From the NCBI GenBank assembly GCA_047967505.1, contig CM106538.1: DNA of 64,000 bases, one strand, 5' to 3'. Position numbers and translations under genes: made by a program. Every line of letters begins with the position of its first letter. The first letter of the stretch is position 1. The notes under the pieces were generated by a model that was not told the origin of the DNA, ran no database searches, and worked only from the letters and a program-made list of their open reading frames with translations. Below, in pieces: positions 10,415-22,639 of the stretch. Source of the DNA: Dipteris shenzhenensis. Its lineage: Eukaryota; Polypodiophyta; Polypodiopsida; Gleicheniales.

Positions 10415-11645
10415 TCATGGCTGGGAAGGGAAGGAGTGGCCAGCATGGGAGTCACAACTTCAGGGAGGGAAGGAAGCGCAAGAGAGAACAGGTTTGAGAG
10501 AAGCCAGAGCCGCCTCCAGCTCCAACTCTGAAGAAGACTACCAACAAAAAAGAGAGAGCTGCTCCTACGAGAGAAGCTAGAGCCACCTTTAGCTCCCCAG
10601 CTCTGAAGAAGACTGCTAAACAAAAAGAGGAAAGAGACGCAAGAGAGAACAAGTTGCAGAATACAAAACCCCTCCAAAGAGGAGGAGAGTCAACATGCAA
10701 GCCTCTTCTACTTGGTTCATCCTTTTTCTGTACCTATAAGTTTGTTTTTTCTCTATGTCTCATCTCCACATAGTTTATTCTGTGTTAAGGGTGATGGAAA
10801 GCTCCTAAACTGGAGTATCCAAAGCAAAGGAGGTTGTGCCTTACGAAGAGGCTTTTCATGCTGAATAAGGACTTAGTTTGATGGGAATGGATCCAAAAAC
10901 CTTAAAGGAGGCTGATCTATCCGAGAGGGAGTGGTTGGGCGTGCTTAAAACTCCCAGAGATCCGCCCGTGTGTATAGAAGTAAGTGTAGCAGTGTTCGTC
11001 CTGAAGCATATAGGGATTTTCTTCTTTTCCACAATAAGGTGTACCAAAAATAATGCCCTACTAATATGGAGGTCATAGTGGCCTTTGTGAGGGCGTACGC
11101 AAAACAGTTTAGCTTAGTTGCGATCGGAGTAGGGCAGTTCAGTCGATTTTGCAAGGCCAGTTTTTGCACAGGAGCACGTTGAGGAATAAAAGAAAAGTGG
11201 CTATTTTGAGAGCCACACCATTAAGTGGAAGAGAAACAATGAAGGAAGTTTTGCAATCCATGATGTGATGAGGAATATTACATTCAGGATGACATTCCTA
11301 AAACACATGAGAAGGGGCGTCCTGAAGAAACCCCCATATCAAGGATACAGTTTACAGGGCATGGCAAGAAAAACAAGGGTCATATGCTTGTTCGCAACCC
11401 ACATGTAGAGGAAAAAATTATTTCTTTGATTGATCACTTGGATGGTGAACTTAAAAGTGTTGCATAGGAATTAGAGAGGGCAAACACTTCATTAACAGAT
11501 GCAATGGTCAGGAAGAGGAGTTGGGAAAGTGTAAGTGCAGATGTGAAGCAACTTAAAGCAAAGGACGAAGCGGAGATTGAAACTGCGATCCTTGCAGCCA
11601 GACTCTGCAGATACAAAGAGGATGTTTGAGCTGCAATTGACAATT
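10415..11645 (+). pseudogene. Decayed ORF family, copy 1: basic N-terminus and coiled-coil part
   Basis: Beginning with an ATG near 10418 the plus strand reads a lysine/arginine-rich sequence (MAGKGRSGQHGSHNFREGRK), then a duplicated KTKKQ-like basic block (73-76-bp period, 10499-10650). Further on, from about 11290 to 11640, another plus-strand frame gives a heptad-like helix with ISLIDHLDGELKSV, a stop, then ELERANTSLTDAM and DVKQLKAKDEAEIETAILAA, which looks like a coiled coil. Frames shift and stops interrupt it. Order and strand suggest it is the front of the same dead gene as the zinc-finger segment at 11895-12315. I do not recognise the family; the join is inference. Confidence 0.4.
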
Positions 11646-11829
11646 AAACATCTCTCTAAGACGCTGGCGTGCTTGGACACCGGACATGCTGAGAACAACT
11701 TGTTTGATGCCCAGGCATGTGCATCTAACTTTAACTGTCACTAGTCCCATCTTGAGTTGCGTTTGTATATCTTCATTCAATAATTCTAAGACTTGGTCCA
11801 TGTTGTATCATGTTTGTAGGCTATAGTTA

Positions 11830-12318
11830 ACCTACACTCAAAGCATTTGTCAAAGTTGGGAAGTCAGCATGCTCTGGCTTTGCAGATGCTACATGACTTG
11901 AAGAGCAAGGGGGGGACATGCACAGTTTGTACCTGCCCCTCCTCATCCTTGAAGTGCAATAAAGGGCCAAATCAATGTTGCATGGTGGTGCATAGGTTGT
12001 GGGATGGCCTTTGAGCATGATAACGCCATGATTTTGGTAAGCTTGCCATGCAAACACAGCTACCATGTTTTGTGCTTTACCACAACTTGCTCCTTGGGCT
12101 CATTATGCAAGGCTTTTGATTGCACTTACGTAATTGATGATGCTATGAAGACCATGGTTGGCATATTTGTGGACAATGATACCAAAAAACCTCCTATTTG
12201 TATGCAATCTACAACAACAACTATTGACAAGGATCTATTTGGTAAGAATCATGGTGTAAGGTTGAATGTCTCAAGTTTGCTAATAGAGGTCAAATTCAAC
12301 ATACCTATGTTTTGAGCA
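11830..12318 (+). pseudogene. Decayed ORF family, copy 1: RING-like zinc-finger part
   Basis: Plus-strand frames contain LGSQHALALQMLHDLKSKGG followed by CTVCTCP, then CCMVVHRLW and, after a frame change, CGMAFEHDN and LPCKHSYHVLCF with further cysteines. The spacing C-x2-C ... C ... C-x-H-x2-H-x2-C is RING-like, which in active proteins would bind two zinc ions. An open frame runs 12004-12315. A related LPCNHIYHLFCF signature occurs at 38757-38850, so this is a repeated family rather than a chance motif. The identity of the family and whether it belongs to a transposon are unknown to me. Confidence 0.5.
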
Positions 12319-12329
12319 CAGATGTGATA

Positions 12330-13070
12330 TTACCTCACTTATGTGTTAGCATATCTATCAACATATCTATCAAAATATATGTTAGCATATCAGTTATTGA
12401 AAGTGTGTTGTTAGCAGGTGTGCTATTAGCACACCTACCATTATAGCATTTGATGTTGTAATTAGCACATCTATCTGTTAGCATACGTGGAACCATATCC
12501 ATTAGCACATATTGTTAGCATAGGTGGTACCCTTTTAGCACAACTTATGTTAGCACATCTATCTATTAGCGTACGTGGAACCACATTGCTATTAGCACAT
12601 CTGTTTGTTAGCATACGTGGAACCATATCCATTAGCACATATTGTTAGCATACGTGGGACCATATCCATTAGCATATATGTTAGCACATATATTATTAAT
12701 AGGTTTTTTGTTAGCACTTATAGCATATCTATTATTAGCATATGTGCTAATTAGCATATATATATTATTATCATGTGTGTTATTAGTAGATTCGTGCTAT
12801 TAGCATATTGTTAATAGCACATCTATTATTGGCATATGTACTAGTTAGCATATCTACTAATTAGCATATCAGTTACTAGCATATATGTTATTAGCATATC
12901 AATTACTAGCATATTTGTTATTACCATATGTGCTAATTATCATATATGTTATTAGCATATATGCTAATTAGAATATCATTGAGCACATGTGTTATTAGCA
13001 CATGTAAAATTGACACATATGTTATTAGCATATATGCTAATTACCATATATTTCTGTTTGTATGGTTAAA
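12330..13070. repeat. TTAGCA/TAGCATAT-rich degenerate tandem array
   Basis: Dozens of variants of TTAGCATAT and TTAGCACAT, usually 12-25 bases apart, fill about 740 bp. A longer sub-unit, with gttagcatacgtgga and accatatccattagcacata, occurs two to three times at 12470-12680. There is no open frame. The array sits between the zinc-finger part and a further acidic coding remnant. Confidence 0.8.
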
Positions 13071-13084
13071 GCCACATATGTGTT

Positions 13085-13545
13085 TCCACTATTGATTTAA
13101 ACTACATTGTGCAGATATAGATGGTGAAGAGGACATCTCCAACCCTAAACACCTTGGAGAGGATTTTGTTGCAAAGGAGGACCTTGGAAAGGTGGTGGCA
13201 ATAAATGAAGGTGGAGAGGAGAACTTGCCCCCGAAGGTCATCCCCATTGAAGATGTGTCTAGTAATGTTCCCATGCGTAAAGATGTGGATGCGAGGGCAG
13301 ATGATATTGTTGAGGTATTGAATGACTTGAGAAAGCTTGAGAAGCAATTGGAGGCATCGGCTACTATCCAGATGGACATGGGTGATGAGTGACAGTCCCT
13401 TGGAAAACGTGTCTGCCAGGCTAGAAGAAGTCCACTTCTGCTTTTCTACTTGAACCCTTAAAGAAACAAAAGATGCCATCCAGCACAACGGAGGATGCTA
13501 TTGTTAAGAATGTTGTTAAACCACGTGCATGCAAGAAGTTGTGAT
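13085..13545 (+). pseudogene. Acidic/coiled-coil coding remnant, probable tail of ORF family copy 1
   Basis: A plus-strand frame open through 13391 reads DGEEDISNPKHLGEDFVAKE, then IPIEDVSSN and a helix with VLNDLRKLEKQLEASATIQ, ending at a stop (13389-13391). In another frame the sequence continues to a lysine-rich tail and a stop near 13543. The acidic-then-basic composition resembles the tail of the related locus near 39.2-39.65 kb. I do not recognise the protein. Confidence 0.35.
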
Positions 13546-14225
13546 ATACAATGTCTTGTTGTTGAGGTCCATGCCATGATGAACCAAGGGTCCATCCCAT
13601 GTGGCATTCTTCTACTTTTGAAAACCTTATATGTTGTTTAGTAGATCCTATAGTTGTAACTTCATCTGCTACAATTGTAAGACTTCTTAGTCCTTTTTAT
13701 ATATGATAGATAAAATACCCTATTTTGAGGGAAACCCTTGTAAATTTGTTCTCTTACCATGGCAACCCCCATTTGACATATATTTGAAGCTAACTAGATT
13801 ATGTTCTATGGTACTTTACTTAGAGTACTAGATATTCTACTCATTGCACAAGTTATGCTATTGGGTGCAAACTAGTATACTTATGGTCCCAAAAACCCTA
13901 TGTTAGTTAGTTAGCATTCATGCAGAGAGTACTAACTTGGCACACTTCTATTGTGTGCTAGCTAGATGGCAATTTTAAGCTAATGTTTTATCGATAGAAA
14001 CATACTAGCACACCCTTCAACTCTAGAGCTGCAGGATGGAATTACAAAAAAGGTTGGTAATATCGTGAAAGACCTTATAGATGCAGGATATGACCCCCCG
14101 AGAAGATATTGCAACTGTGGATATCCAAGACGGCAATCCCTCGGGTCACTTGTTGAAAAGGATGCTGAGGAAGAAGGGCCGAGATCTCCTAGGTTCTAGG
14201 GTCATTCCAACAACATAGTATACTA
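13546..14225. other. Intergenic stretch, no gene recognised
   Basis: A/T-rich sequence with a few further TTAGCA-like words around 13890-14010, similar to the preceding array. No coding region is supported. Confidence 0.4.
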
Positions 14226-14227
14226 GG

Positions 14228-15218
14228 ATGTGTGGACTGCAGTGCAAAGCTGTTGCATTCAAGCCATTTGGGTTGTATATTTGGGTGTGTGAAGCACAAC
14301 ACAGAGCTATTGTATCGAAGCCATTTAGGCTCGAGGTCGACAATGAGCCATTTGTGGCTCAAAACCCATATGGCGGCTTGAGGAGCCTCCTCAGGAAGGT
14401 CGACATGAGCATTGGAGGAGATGGACTGGGAGGTCCGTGCTATGCAGAACTTATGTTGGAGGCGTTGGAGGAGTACTCGAGGAGGTTTGTGCAGGGGAGT
14501 GGGGGCGGGATGGGATAGGATTGGCAGGAGGCTATGGGATTTCGGTAGGGGGAGGTGGAGTTGAAGACTGCTATGGCTTCCTGCCCTTCCTCCTTGTCGA
14601 CCTCTTTGGGGTATGCTATGTGGATTGTTTCAAAATTGCTGACCAAGGACTCGAGAGAGTACTGGAGAGCTTGTAGCACCGAGTTATACAGAATGATCAT
14701 GCTGAGGGGATGCTAGGCAATGGAGCAGTATGCAACTAGGTGCCCTTGTGTTTGGACAGCTGAGGCAGGTCTGCATCTAATTGATATCTGCTTGGAGGCC
14801 GTCAGCAGGAGTGCAGACCCATGGGCTGAGTTCATCGGGCTTGGCTAGTTGCATCATGTGATCATCTAGTGGAAAATTGGTCGATGATGTGATGGCCCAG
14901 CGCCATGCTTGGAAGTTGAGCACAATGGAGTGGGCAGTAAGGGTTTGAAGGTTGGGCTGAAGATCAAGGGAGAAATATGACATGGCAAGGATGGGGCGAC
15001 AATAGTCGAGGTTGTGAAGGAGTATGATTTGGAGTGCATTGGGAGAAAGGGGGATGGTGAGGTCTATGTGGAAGATGAGGTTTTGTGTGCAGAGTGCGCT
15101 GAAGTGCATTTAAAGTGTTTGGGGGGGCAGTGCATGGGGCGAGGGTGTACGTGGCAAGTTGTGCAGAGACCTTCCGGTACATCTAGAACTCCTATTGTGT
15201 GGAGACCTCTTGGTACAT
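14228..15218. other. Weak open frames, possible decayed retroelement
   Basis: Open frames on both strands (for example plus 14228-14518 and minus 14777-15109) have no recognisable motif. The stretch lies downstream, on the minus strand, of a coiled-coil ORF at 15219-15545, so it may be the decayed remainder of that coding sequence. Confidence 0.25.
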
Positions 15219-15545
15219 CTAGAACTCTTGTTGGTCCCTATCTTCCAATGCGGATTCCTCTGGGCGGCCAGAGGTATGCAGGCGCTCGTTTTTTCCCTGC
15301 ATGGTTATGGTGGTGAGGGTCCACTCCTGTGCAAAGAGATCCTGGACGATTTGGATTTGCTTGTTGGATCCCTCCCTGAGCCTAGTTTGCTGCTCCTCGG
15401 CTTGCACCATGCGTTCTTCTATGGTGCGAAGACTGGATTCTACCTTGTCCAACTGGTTAATGAGGGTTTGGACTAGGGATTCACTAGCAAAAAGCTCATC
15501 CTTGAGCTTGGTGACGGAGACATCCAGGTCTACTCTTGAAGGCAT
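15219..15545 (-). pseudogene. Coiled-coil ORF, possible retroelement gag N-terminus
   Basis: A 108-residue frame starting with ATG at 15545 shows strong heptad-like character: SVTKLKDELFASESLVQTLI, then LDKVESSLRTIEERM and EEQQTRLREGSNKQIQIVQD. Coiled-coil starts of this sort occur in gag proteins of some plant gypsy elements, but no capsid or zinc-knuckle follows that I can read. It could equally be a fragment of an unrelated gene. Confidence 0.35.
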
Positions 15546-15860
15546 TATTATTAGTGCACTTCAAGAAGAAGAAAGGAAGAGGGATGCTCGAAGAGCCACT
15601 AGGTTAACACAAGCACTATTTGGGATCATTGGCAGGAGCACCTCCTAATGCCAAGATTATCCCAAGCACTATTATATGGTTAACACAAGTGCTATTTTTG
15701 ACACACAGAGAAGTGCAACAACAAGAGCTACAATAGAAAGAGGAAAGGAAAGGATAGAGAAGATGCCTTGCCACCATATGGGCCTAAGAGCCTTGTAAAT
15801 GTAAAGAGAGGGAGAGTGCAAAAAGGAAAAGGATTAGCCCTCCCTTCAAAAGGTGACTTG

Positions 15861-15869
15861 TATAAAAGG
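15861..15869 (+). promoter_or_regulatory. TATA-box-like sequence
   Basis: TATAAAAGG is a good match to the plant TATA consensus. It is followed by a CT-rich leader-like stretch (15990-16090), as in plant LTRs and genes, but no gene start follows that I can support. Confidence 0.35.
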
Positions 15870-16139
15870 CCAAATGGTTGACGTTGGTCTTCATTGTTGT
15901 ATGCACAAGTTTGGAATACAAGCTCCCTCTTCTCTTCAAGAGTGTCTTTGGGTGTTCTCTTGTTTCCCTTGTAGTGCCTTTGTGTTTGCCACTCCATCCC
16001 CCTTCACTCTCTCCTTCCCTCGTCTCCCTTCTCCCCTCTCTTCTCCACTTCTCCCTCTCCTCTCCCTTCTCCCCCTTCCCTTTTTCTCTTGTGGGGTGGG
16101 AGCACATTGCAACAATTTGGAAGCCGCTTGAGTGACACA

Positions 16140-17135
16140 TCCGAACGATGCATGCTTTGTATTGCTCTCACAAGGAGTAACTTGGAATGGAGGCTCCATC
16201 AGCATTCCTTCAAGATCTCCACAACATGTGAGTCACCATAGAGACTACACATTGCTTAGCATCCAACATTTGATACAATGCTTGACACTGCATTTTCTAG
16301 AGAAGTACATCATAGTTACAAATCCATTATATGCATCTAATTTGTAGTTGGGGGAGGATGCAACAATGAGAAAGGTACTTGACTGTAGTTGGTCATGATT
16401 GATCCATGTTTGGTTGCTCATCACTCTTCGTATCTAGATTTGGTAGTTTGGAATATTTTGATTGCAAAGACTTTATTTATGTTTGGATTATTTCAATTGC
16501 AAAAATTATATTTATGTTCAAATAAAAATATAGCACCTTAACATATATTTGTTACTTTAAAAAGTCATGCATGATTTCATGCTACATAAATTTGTCACAA
16601 ATTTTATGTTTGAATTCACATCTATGTATTCCAATGTTTGCAGAAAGTGATAGAAATCTACATGGATGATGTATTCAGGATATTCATTTCTTGATTTGCA
16701 ATACGAGTACAAGAATAATTGGTAATTGACATCTAAGTAGTATGTCGCTATCTTATGCATGCACTATTTTTCACTCAAGGCTTCTAAATCAAAACAATAT
16801 ATATGACATTCTTTAAGATGACACCTAGGGAAGGGTTGGTTCCCATGGATTATAATTCTTTAGGGAAGGAAGCGCACCACCTCCTTGCCCAGAGTATGTG
16901 TGATTACAATAATTGTGTTATGTATTATTACATAAGTATATTTAATTCCTTGTTCTTAAAAAAATGTGTTAAACTTTGTTTTCTTTCCTTCCACAAGATA
17001 TATTTACTTCTATTCTCTTGATTATCTTGTTGTCTTCATCTATGCTAACGACCCGCACTAGTTGTGTCCTCATTGGATTATCTTGTGTTTTCTTTTTCTT
17101 TCTCTTTAGTTTGTTTGTCAGTTGAATTTTTGTTG
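16140..17135. other. Intergenic stretch, no gene recognised
   Basis: A/T-rich sequence without domains, long open frames or clear repeats. Confidence 0.4.
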
Positions 17136-17136
17136 C

Positions 17137-17163
<27 letters not shown>
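17136..17163. repeat. CT microsatellite
   Basis: An uninterrupted CT run. Confidence 0.9.
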
Positions 17164-17168
<5 letters not shown>

Positions 17169-18270
17169 TCCATTTGACCCCATCTCAAGTCAACCCATTG
17201 CTCTACGATGCTACTCACCCCATTGCTCTTCTTACTCCATCAGTTCAACCTACAATGTTCTACTTAGATGGGACTATCAATAGAGCCCATGTGTGACTTT
17301 TAGTAGAGCCTACCCAATAACTACATAACCCTCAACAAAATTTGGTTTTCCCTTCTCCAAAAAGTGTAGTAGCTTGTAGCCTTTTTTACAATTCACATTG
17401 GCACTATAGGTGGCAAGAAAGTGAGGTCATTTGCTTAACCCTTCCTTTCCCTATACTAGAACAATCACATAGACTCTAAGTCTAACGATAGATTGGGGAC
17501 CTTGAATAGGAAAATTCGCAGCTCAAAAAACTCATGGAAGAGCTTAGAAAACATCTATCTACTTGAGAGAATCAGGCTATAAATCAATCAACAAAGCAAT
17601 ACATCAGTGCTTCAAAAAACCCCCTTCAACTCTAAGCTTGGACTCTCTAATATCTGATGACGTCAAGGCCAAGCTAGAGAAACAGGTCAATTTACTAGCA
17701 AAGAGGACAAAGAAAGAGAAGCTAATGCATTGAAAATATGGATAGGGGGACTATATGAGTATCGGCATTGATAGATTTTAATCAAAGTTTTGAATAGGTA
17801 AAGACGACACCACAAAATGAGTGGCCAAAGGATGACTTGGTTAAAATCCATTAGATGGTACACATGCATTATTTACAAGTACAATAAGAGCTAGTACAAT
17901 ACACATTCTTAGGCAATACAACAAACTGAAGGGTACCAAAATATGATAGCAAAAGAACTCACTAGATTCCAACTTAGTCAAAAGGACATCGAGTTAGCAA
18001 AGGTAAGGTCAGCTGAAAAGCTCTGTTGTGAAGGCAAGCTCACATTTGGGAGCTAAAACTAAATGGTAAAGACTTTCAATCCATAACTAATGTTAGTAAG
18101 TAGATGTTTGGGATTGGATGCCATCTTTAGTTGCTCCTCTCTTCTTTCTATTATGTCCATTTTTTAAGTCTCATAGACCTTTCCATCTCCCGTAGTCTGT
18201 AATAGGCTTCCTTATTTCTTTCTCTCTCTCTAACTGGACTATTGTGGTTTAGTATACTAGCCTTTGTATG
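17164..18270. other. Intergenic stretch, no gene recognised
   Basis: No coding, RNA or repeat feature is supported. Short minus-strand open frames show no domain. Confidence 0.4.
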
Positions 18271-18272
<2 letters not shown>

Positions 18273-18307
<35 letters not shown>

Positions 18308-18343
18308 CCTCTCTCTCTTTCTCTCTTTCTTACCTCTCTCTCT
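18273..18343. repeat. CT microsatellite, interrupted
   Basis: A perfect CT run followed by CCCC and TTT interruptions and more CT units. Confidence 0.9.
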
Positions 18344-18931
18344 GCACATGGCTTTAAACTCTTAAAGCAATCAATCAAATTTTAGAATCAGTAAGAATCT
18401 CTCTTTGAGCATTATGCCATTGCTCTTATTATAACATTGGTTGTTTAACTTGCTAGAAGTTTAGGTCCTTTGCATAAGGCTTGATAATTTTTTCGAAAAT
18501 ATTTTTATATTTTATGTAGATGTGGACCTTGAGGGTGGTTCTTAGCACTACATAAGTGTATGATTGTTGCAATTCAATTTGTTCTTCTGGATAATCTTCC
18601 ATATGTTGTTGTGATTCTTGATTGAAAATGGAAATTCTTTTTTTCCATATTTTGTCTCAATAATGTTGTTCCATATTCCATGTTGATCTTGTCATATGTT
18701 CTTGGCTTTTGAATTGGAATATCATCTATCCATGATTATGAATTGTTAACCGTGATGCTATTTGTAAGAGGCCTAGATGGCATGATGGTACTTCTTGTTA
18801 AAGGCTTATTTAAACTATTGCTTGATGATAGTGCTTACTCTTTGAGGCTTACCCATTTTGTTATTGGAGGTGGACCATTTTGAGGCTTATTCTCATTCCT
18901 ATCTTTCAAGGGTTATTCTTGACAAATTAGC

Positions 18932-19128
18932 CTTAAGGTGGTGCTCAACGCTAGAGGCTTATCTAGCCTTATACTTGTGATGCTTTTTGTAGAGGTTTAC
19001 CCTAAAGGTGGTGCTAAAAAACTAGAGGCTTTCAAGGCTTATTGTTGATGGCTTACGCTTAAGGTGGTGCTCAAAACTAGAGGCTTATCCAACCTTATAC
19101 TTGTGATGTTCTTTGTAGAGGCTTACCC
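18932..19128. repeat. Tandem repeat, 126-bp period with internal half-unit
   Basis: The block starting cttaaggtggtgctcaa at 18932 recurs at 19058. Between them a partial unit (aaaggtggtgctaaaaaact and agaggct) suggests an original shorter period near 63 bp. Non-coding. Confidence 0.65.
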
Positions 19129-19130
19129 AA

Positions 19131-19643
19131 ACTCTTCTTTGAATACTTGCCCATGTTTTCATAGAGCTCATCAATTAGTCTTATCTTCGTTAGAAATCAA
19201 TGCTCCACTTAGATGTAATTATGTGGGTACTAGCTAGCTCTGCTTTGTAAGAACCCCTTTATGAGGAGAAGTTACTGAGCAGCATGGATGCTTGGTATCT
19301 CCCTCTTTAGACACTAGATGGAGGCCAAGTGTGGTTTGATGGTCAGAGGTATGAGAACTAGCAAGGGTCGGAGTATGAGTTCATTAATAAGGAGCCATCA
19401 TGGAGACTGACGTAAGTTGGCTCATTCTAAGGTTGACTATTTTGACCACTGACTAAGCACCAATGGGCCTCACAATAGTGATAATAGCCCACATAACTCA
19501 TCAAGAATTCACCTTGTATTCACCCAACATAAAGCCTTCGTTCTCTACTATTTCCAACAAGCCATTGAGGCTTCTTCACCAAAGCACAAGGCTGGTAAGT
19601 GAGTGTTATCTATTGTAATCATTTGTAGTTTTCCTCTCTGTAC

Positions 19644-19685
<42 letters not shown>

Positions 19686-20499
19686 TACAAAGATCCTATT
19701 GTCCATGTTACATGCAAAAGTTGTATTTTCTTACAACCCTCTATCAAAATTTAAAAAAGCAGAATGGTTGACTCTTTGATGGAAGGATTGCCTTCACAAA
19801 CACTAAAAGCTTTAATTAATTGAAGTAATGTGAAGAAGTCTCACACAATACTAGTGCTTGAATCACACTTTCCAAATACTTGCCAAAAGAATGTATTTTT
19901 TTCAAATTTGCACGAGTTGATACTGGCTATTAGAATGCATACATCTTTTGCAAAAAGATTGTTACCTATTAATGAAAATGGTTGTCTCCTTTGTTGATGA
20001 CAATGTATCCCTTCTTGGATTTGGTAGAATGTTTGTAGAAATTTTTGTTGTGCTAACTTGATCTTGAGTGAATATGCCACTTTGTGAAAAAGTTGGCCCG
20101 CCTTGATTTAATATTGCCACTTGGAGTGCATATGCTAACGTTTACCACAAAATGCCTTCCCAAAATGTCCACTAGGAGGTATTTAAACCTGCAAGTGCAT
20201 TCAACATAAGGGAATTAACATTAATGATAACACACAAAATAAAATTAACATTAGGCTTCTAATAAACACAGGGAAACTTAGGAAAGAGGCGTTTAAATTT
20301 CCAATCTTTTAGAAGATAGAATTTGCAATTAGATTAGCTTATTATGTACCCATTTGTAAACCTTGGCTAGTGGGACAATGAGCCCCACATTGCTTGACCT
20401 TGACCTTAAGTTATAAAAATGTACAAGGCATCAAGTTTGATGTGTCATGGTGAAAAATTGGGTGTGGGGAGCTATATGGGGAAGGCTTGACCCTTTAGA
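19131..20499. other. Intergenic stretch with one CT microsatellite
   Basis: No gene recognised. A perfect CT run occupies 19646-19682. Confidence 0.4.
19646..19682. repeat. CT microsatellite
   Basis: An uninterrupted CT run. Confidence 0.9.
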
Positions 20500-20519
20500 T
20501 CAGAATACAACAACTCTAC

Positions 20520-21310
20520 CAAGGTATAGAGATACTCCACCACCATTGGAGGGTAAACATGGACTAAAACCACACTTGTGTGGAGCTGATACCGACTCTT
20601 TTTTATGTATGGATTGATCATTTTCATGAACACGATAGCAACCAAGTGGAAACATCCATCATGAAAGCAATAAAAAGGGTCATAGATGTGCATGGATGTT
20701 TACCTCACACCTTGTGTATACAAGGTAATAATTTCTAGATAGAAAACAACTATAGATATATATTTGGTTTTTGCTCTATGCTAGTTGGTTTGAAAATATT
20801 TGAAGAAGTGGAAGTTGGCTTTCTTCTTGCCGGCCATAACATGGAGACATAAATCAACTATTTAGTGTTATCTCTAGTGAGTTGAAGTCAAGGGGATGTT
20901 TTAACAATGGATGATATGCTATTTCAAACTGGAAAAAAAATTGGAGGTTCACTAAAAGAAGAATCAAAAGTGGAAATCTTAGAGAGGATGGTAGATTGAG
21001 AGAATTCATAGAGCCATATTAAAAAAAAGGAGATGATGCACTAATAGGACACACAGATCCACACTAATTTCAGTTTAGCATGCATAAGAATACTCCAGTG
21101 ATGCCATGGAAAGACTACTTAGTCGATGGTGATCATTTATGGAGTGAGCCATATGCTTTATTACAATGGATAATTCCATTGGAGGAAACTAGATTTGTTC
21201 TTGCAAAAAACAAAGCACTTGACATAGATGAAATGAAAGGCTTGGAAGCTTTTATTAAAGGATTGGGGCATTCAGCTTTTCTAACGAGTCCTTTGTTTCC
21301 ATGCATTGGT
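20520..21310 (+). pseudogene. DUF7869-like (GHTHEDID-type) protein remnant
   Basis: Plus-strand frames with several stops read FGFCSMLVGLKIFEEVEVGF, then LLAGHNMET and INYLVLS where the family has a GHTHEDIDQ-FS motif, then a loop with KSRG and LTMDDMLFQ, and later an open frame (21080-21415) with MPWKDYLVDGDHLWSEPYAL. This order (an FxLL-VxxGIFExVxVxFL helix, then GHTHEDIDQ, then a downstream tryptophan-rich part) is that of the DUF7869 domain, which is widespread in multi-copy plant genes suspected to be transposon-derived. Function is unknown. In-frame stops show that this copy is dead. The left end is uncertain. Confidence 0.55.
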
Positions 21311-21727
21311 TTTATGCATATAGTAGTATGTTGCTCCTTATATTTGTTGTATGAAGTTTCATGCACTTCATACCATGCCCTATATCATATAATCCTTCTA
21401 TCAAAGCTAAACTAGTATAATATAACATCATTCCATATACAACATCAGTGAACATGTTGAAGATATCAACTGGAACTCCACTTAGTTGCAAAACCATAGT
21501 TTGCAATTTGGCAACACTTCAACTTGCAAGTGTGACTTGTTGAACATCTTTGTACCTGCACTTCTTCTTCCTTGTTGTGGCCTTCTGATTTCACCATATG
21601 ATATCTTATTTTTATGCAGAGTGAGTCAATATGTAGGAAATTATTAGAATTCCCATCTTGTGTATTAATCCTAGATGTTCAAGTAGCCAGGCACAGTTGA
21701 GCCGAGTCAACGTTCTAGGGCAGTTAG

Positions 21728-22345
21728 GAATCCGAGATCATATGCACTAAGCAGCAAAGCAAGCTAACACTAAGCATCAAGATAATTATGAGAGGCAATA
21801 ACTAGGTGCAACTGAGCCAAGATTCTCTCTTTTGTTTGAGCTTGAAACCTAATGTAAAAGGGTACATGTGTCAAGAGAGACACATAAAGACATATGAGGG
21901 CTACTCAAGCTAGTGTTACTGAATTTTTAAAGAGAGGCTACTATATTGAGTTGAAACAATAGAAACAGTGGAGCACCCTCACTATTGCTTGCATGAGCAT
22001 CCATTGTAGCCACGACTATTGTAACAAGTTACAATCCCATTTTTCTACCCACATTGTAGTATATGCTCAGTTTCCTACATCCAAGCACTAGAAGTATGCT
22101 AGGCATTAAGCAAATCAAGGAGTGAAAGAGAGGGCATATTTGAAATATGAACACCAAGTACTCACCAACCACCAAGCACTCACCAATCAACCGAGGTGTG
22201 AGGGAGAAAGACCACCAACATTCGGTGATCACAATGGGACATAACATAAGAACATGTGGAAGAAATGAGGAGCATGAGCATTAAAGTCACTAGTCAAGAG
22301 AGTCAACACATACCTCTTTGAAGCGATAGGCAACATCTGAAGTAG
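21728..22345 (+). repeat. 5' LTR of the gypsy element (approximate)
   Basis: Matches 27948-28615 by shared ordered phrases: agctaaca, tcttttgttt, ttgaaacctaatgta, ttgtagcca with gactattgt, gtgaaagagagggcat against gtgcaagagagggcat, and caccaa with gcactcacc. Divergence is large, implying an old insertion. Confidence 0.65.
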
Positions 22346-22639
22346 GAATATAGAATTTGGGTTTGCAACATGTACACATTGGAGAGTGCAAGTAGATAGG
22401 GACTAATACATTGTGGAGCTTGGAATGAAGGACCGCCATCAACCAAGAAGCAAGAGATGCAAGAAGGCCATGCCATGTGAGACAACATTCACTAAGAGCT
22501 CTAGAGGTGAATGAGAAGAAAGATCAAGCATTGAGGTAACCAAGCCTCTGCAAAAATCTGCTTAGCTTATCAAGGTAAAATTCTAGGACTTTAACGGGAC
22601 TGAGGAAGAGGAACCTTACATTCACCTACAGAGATTTTT

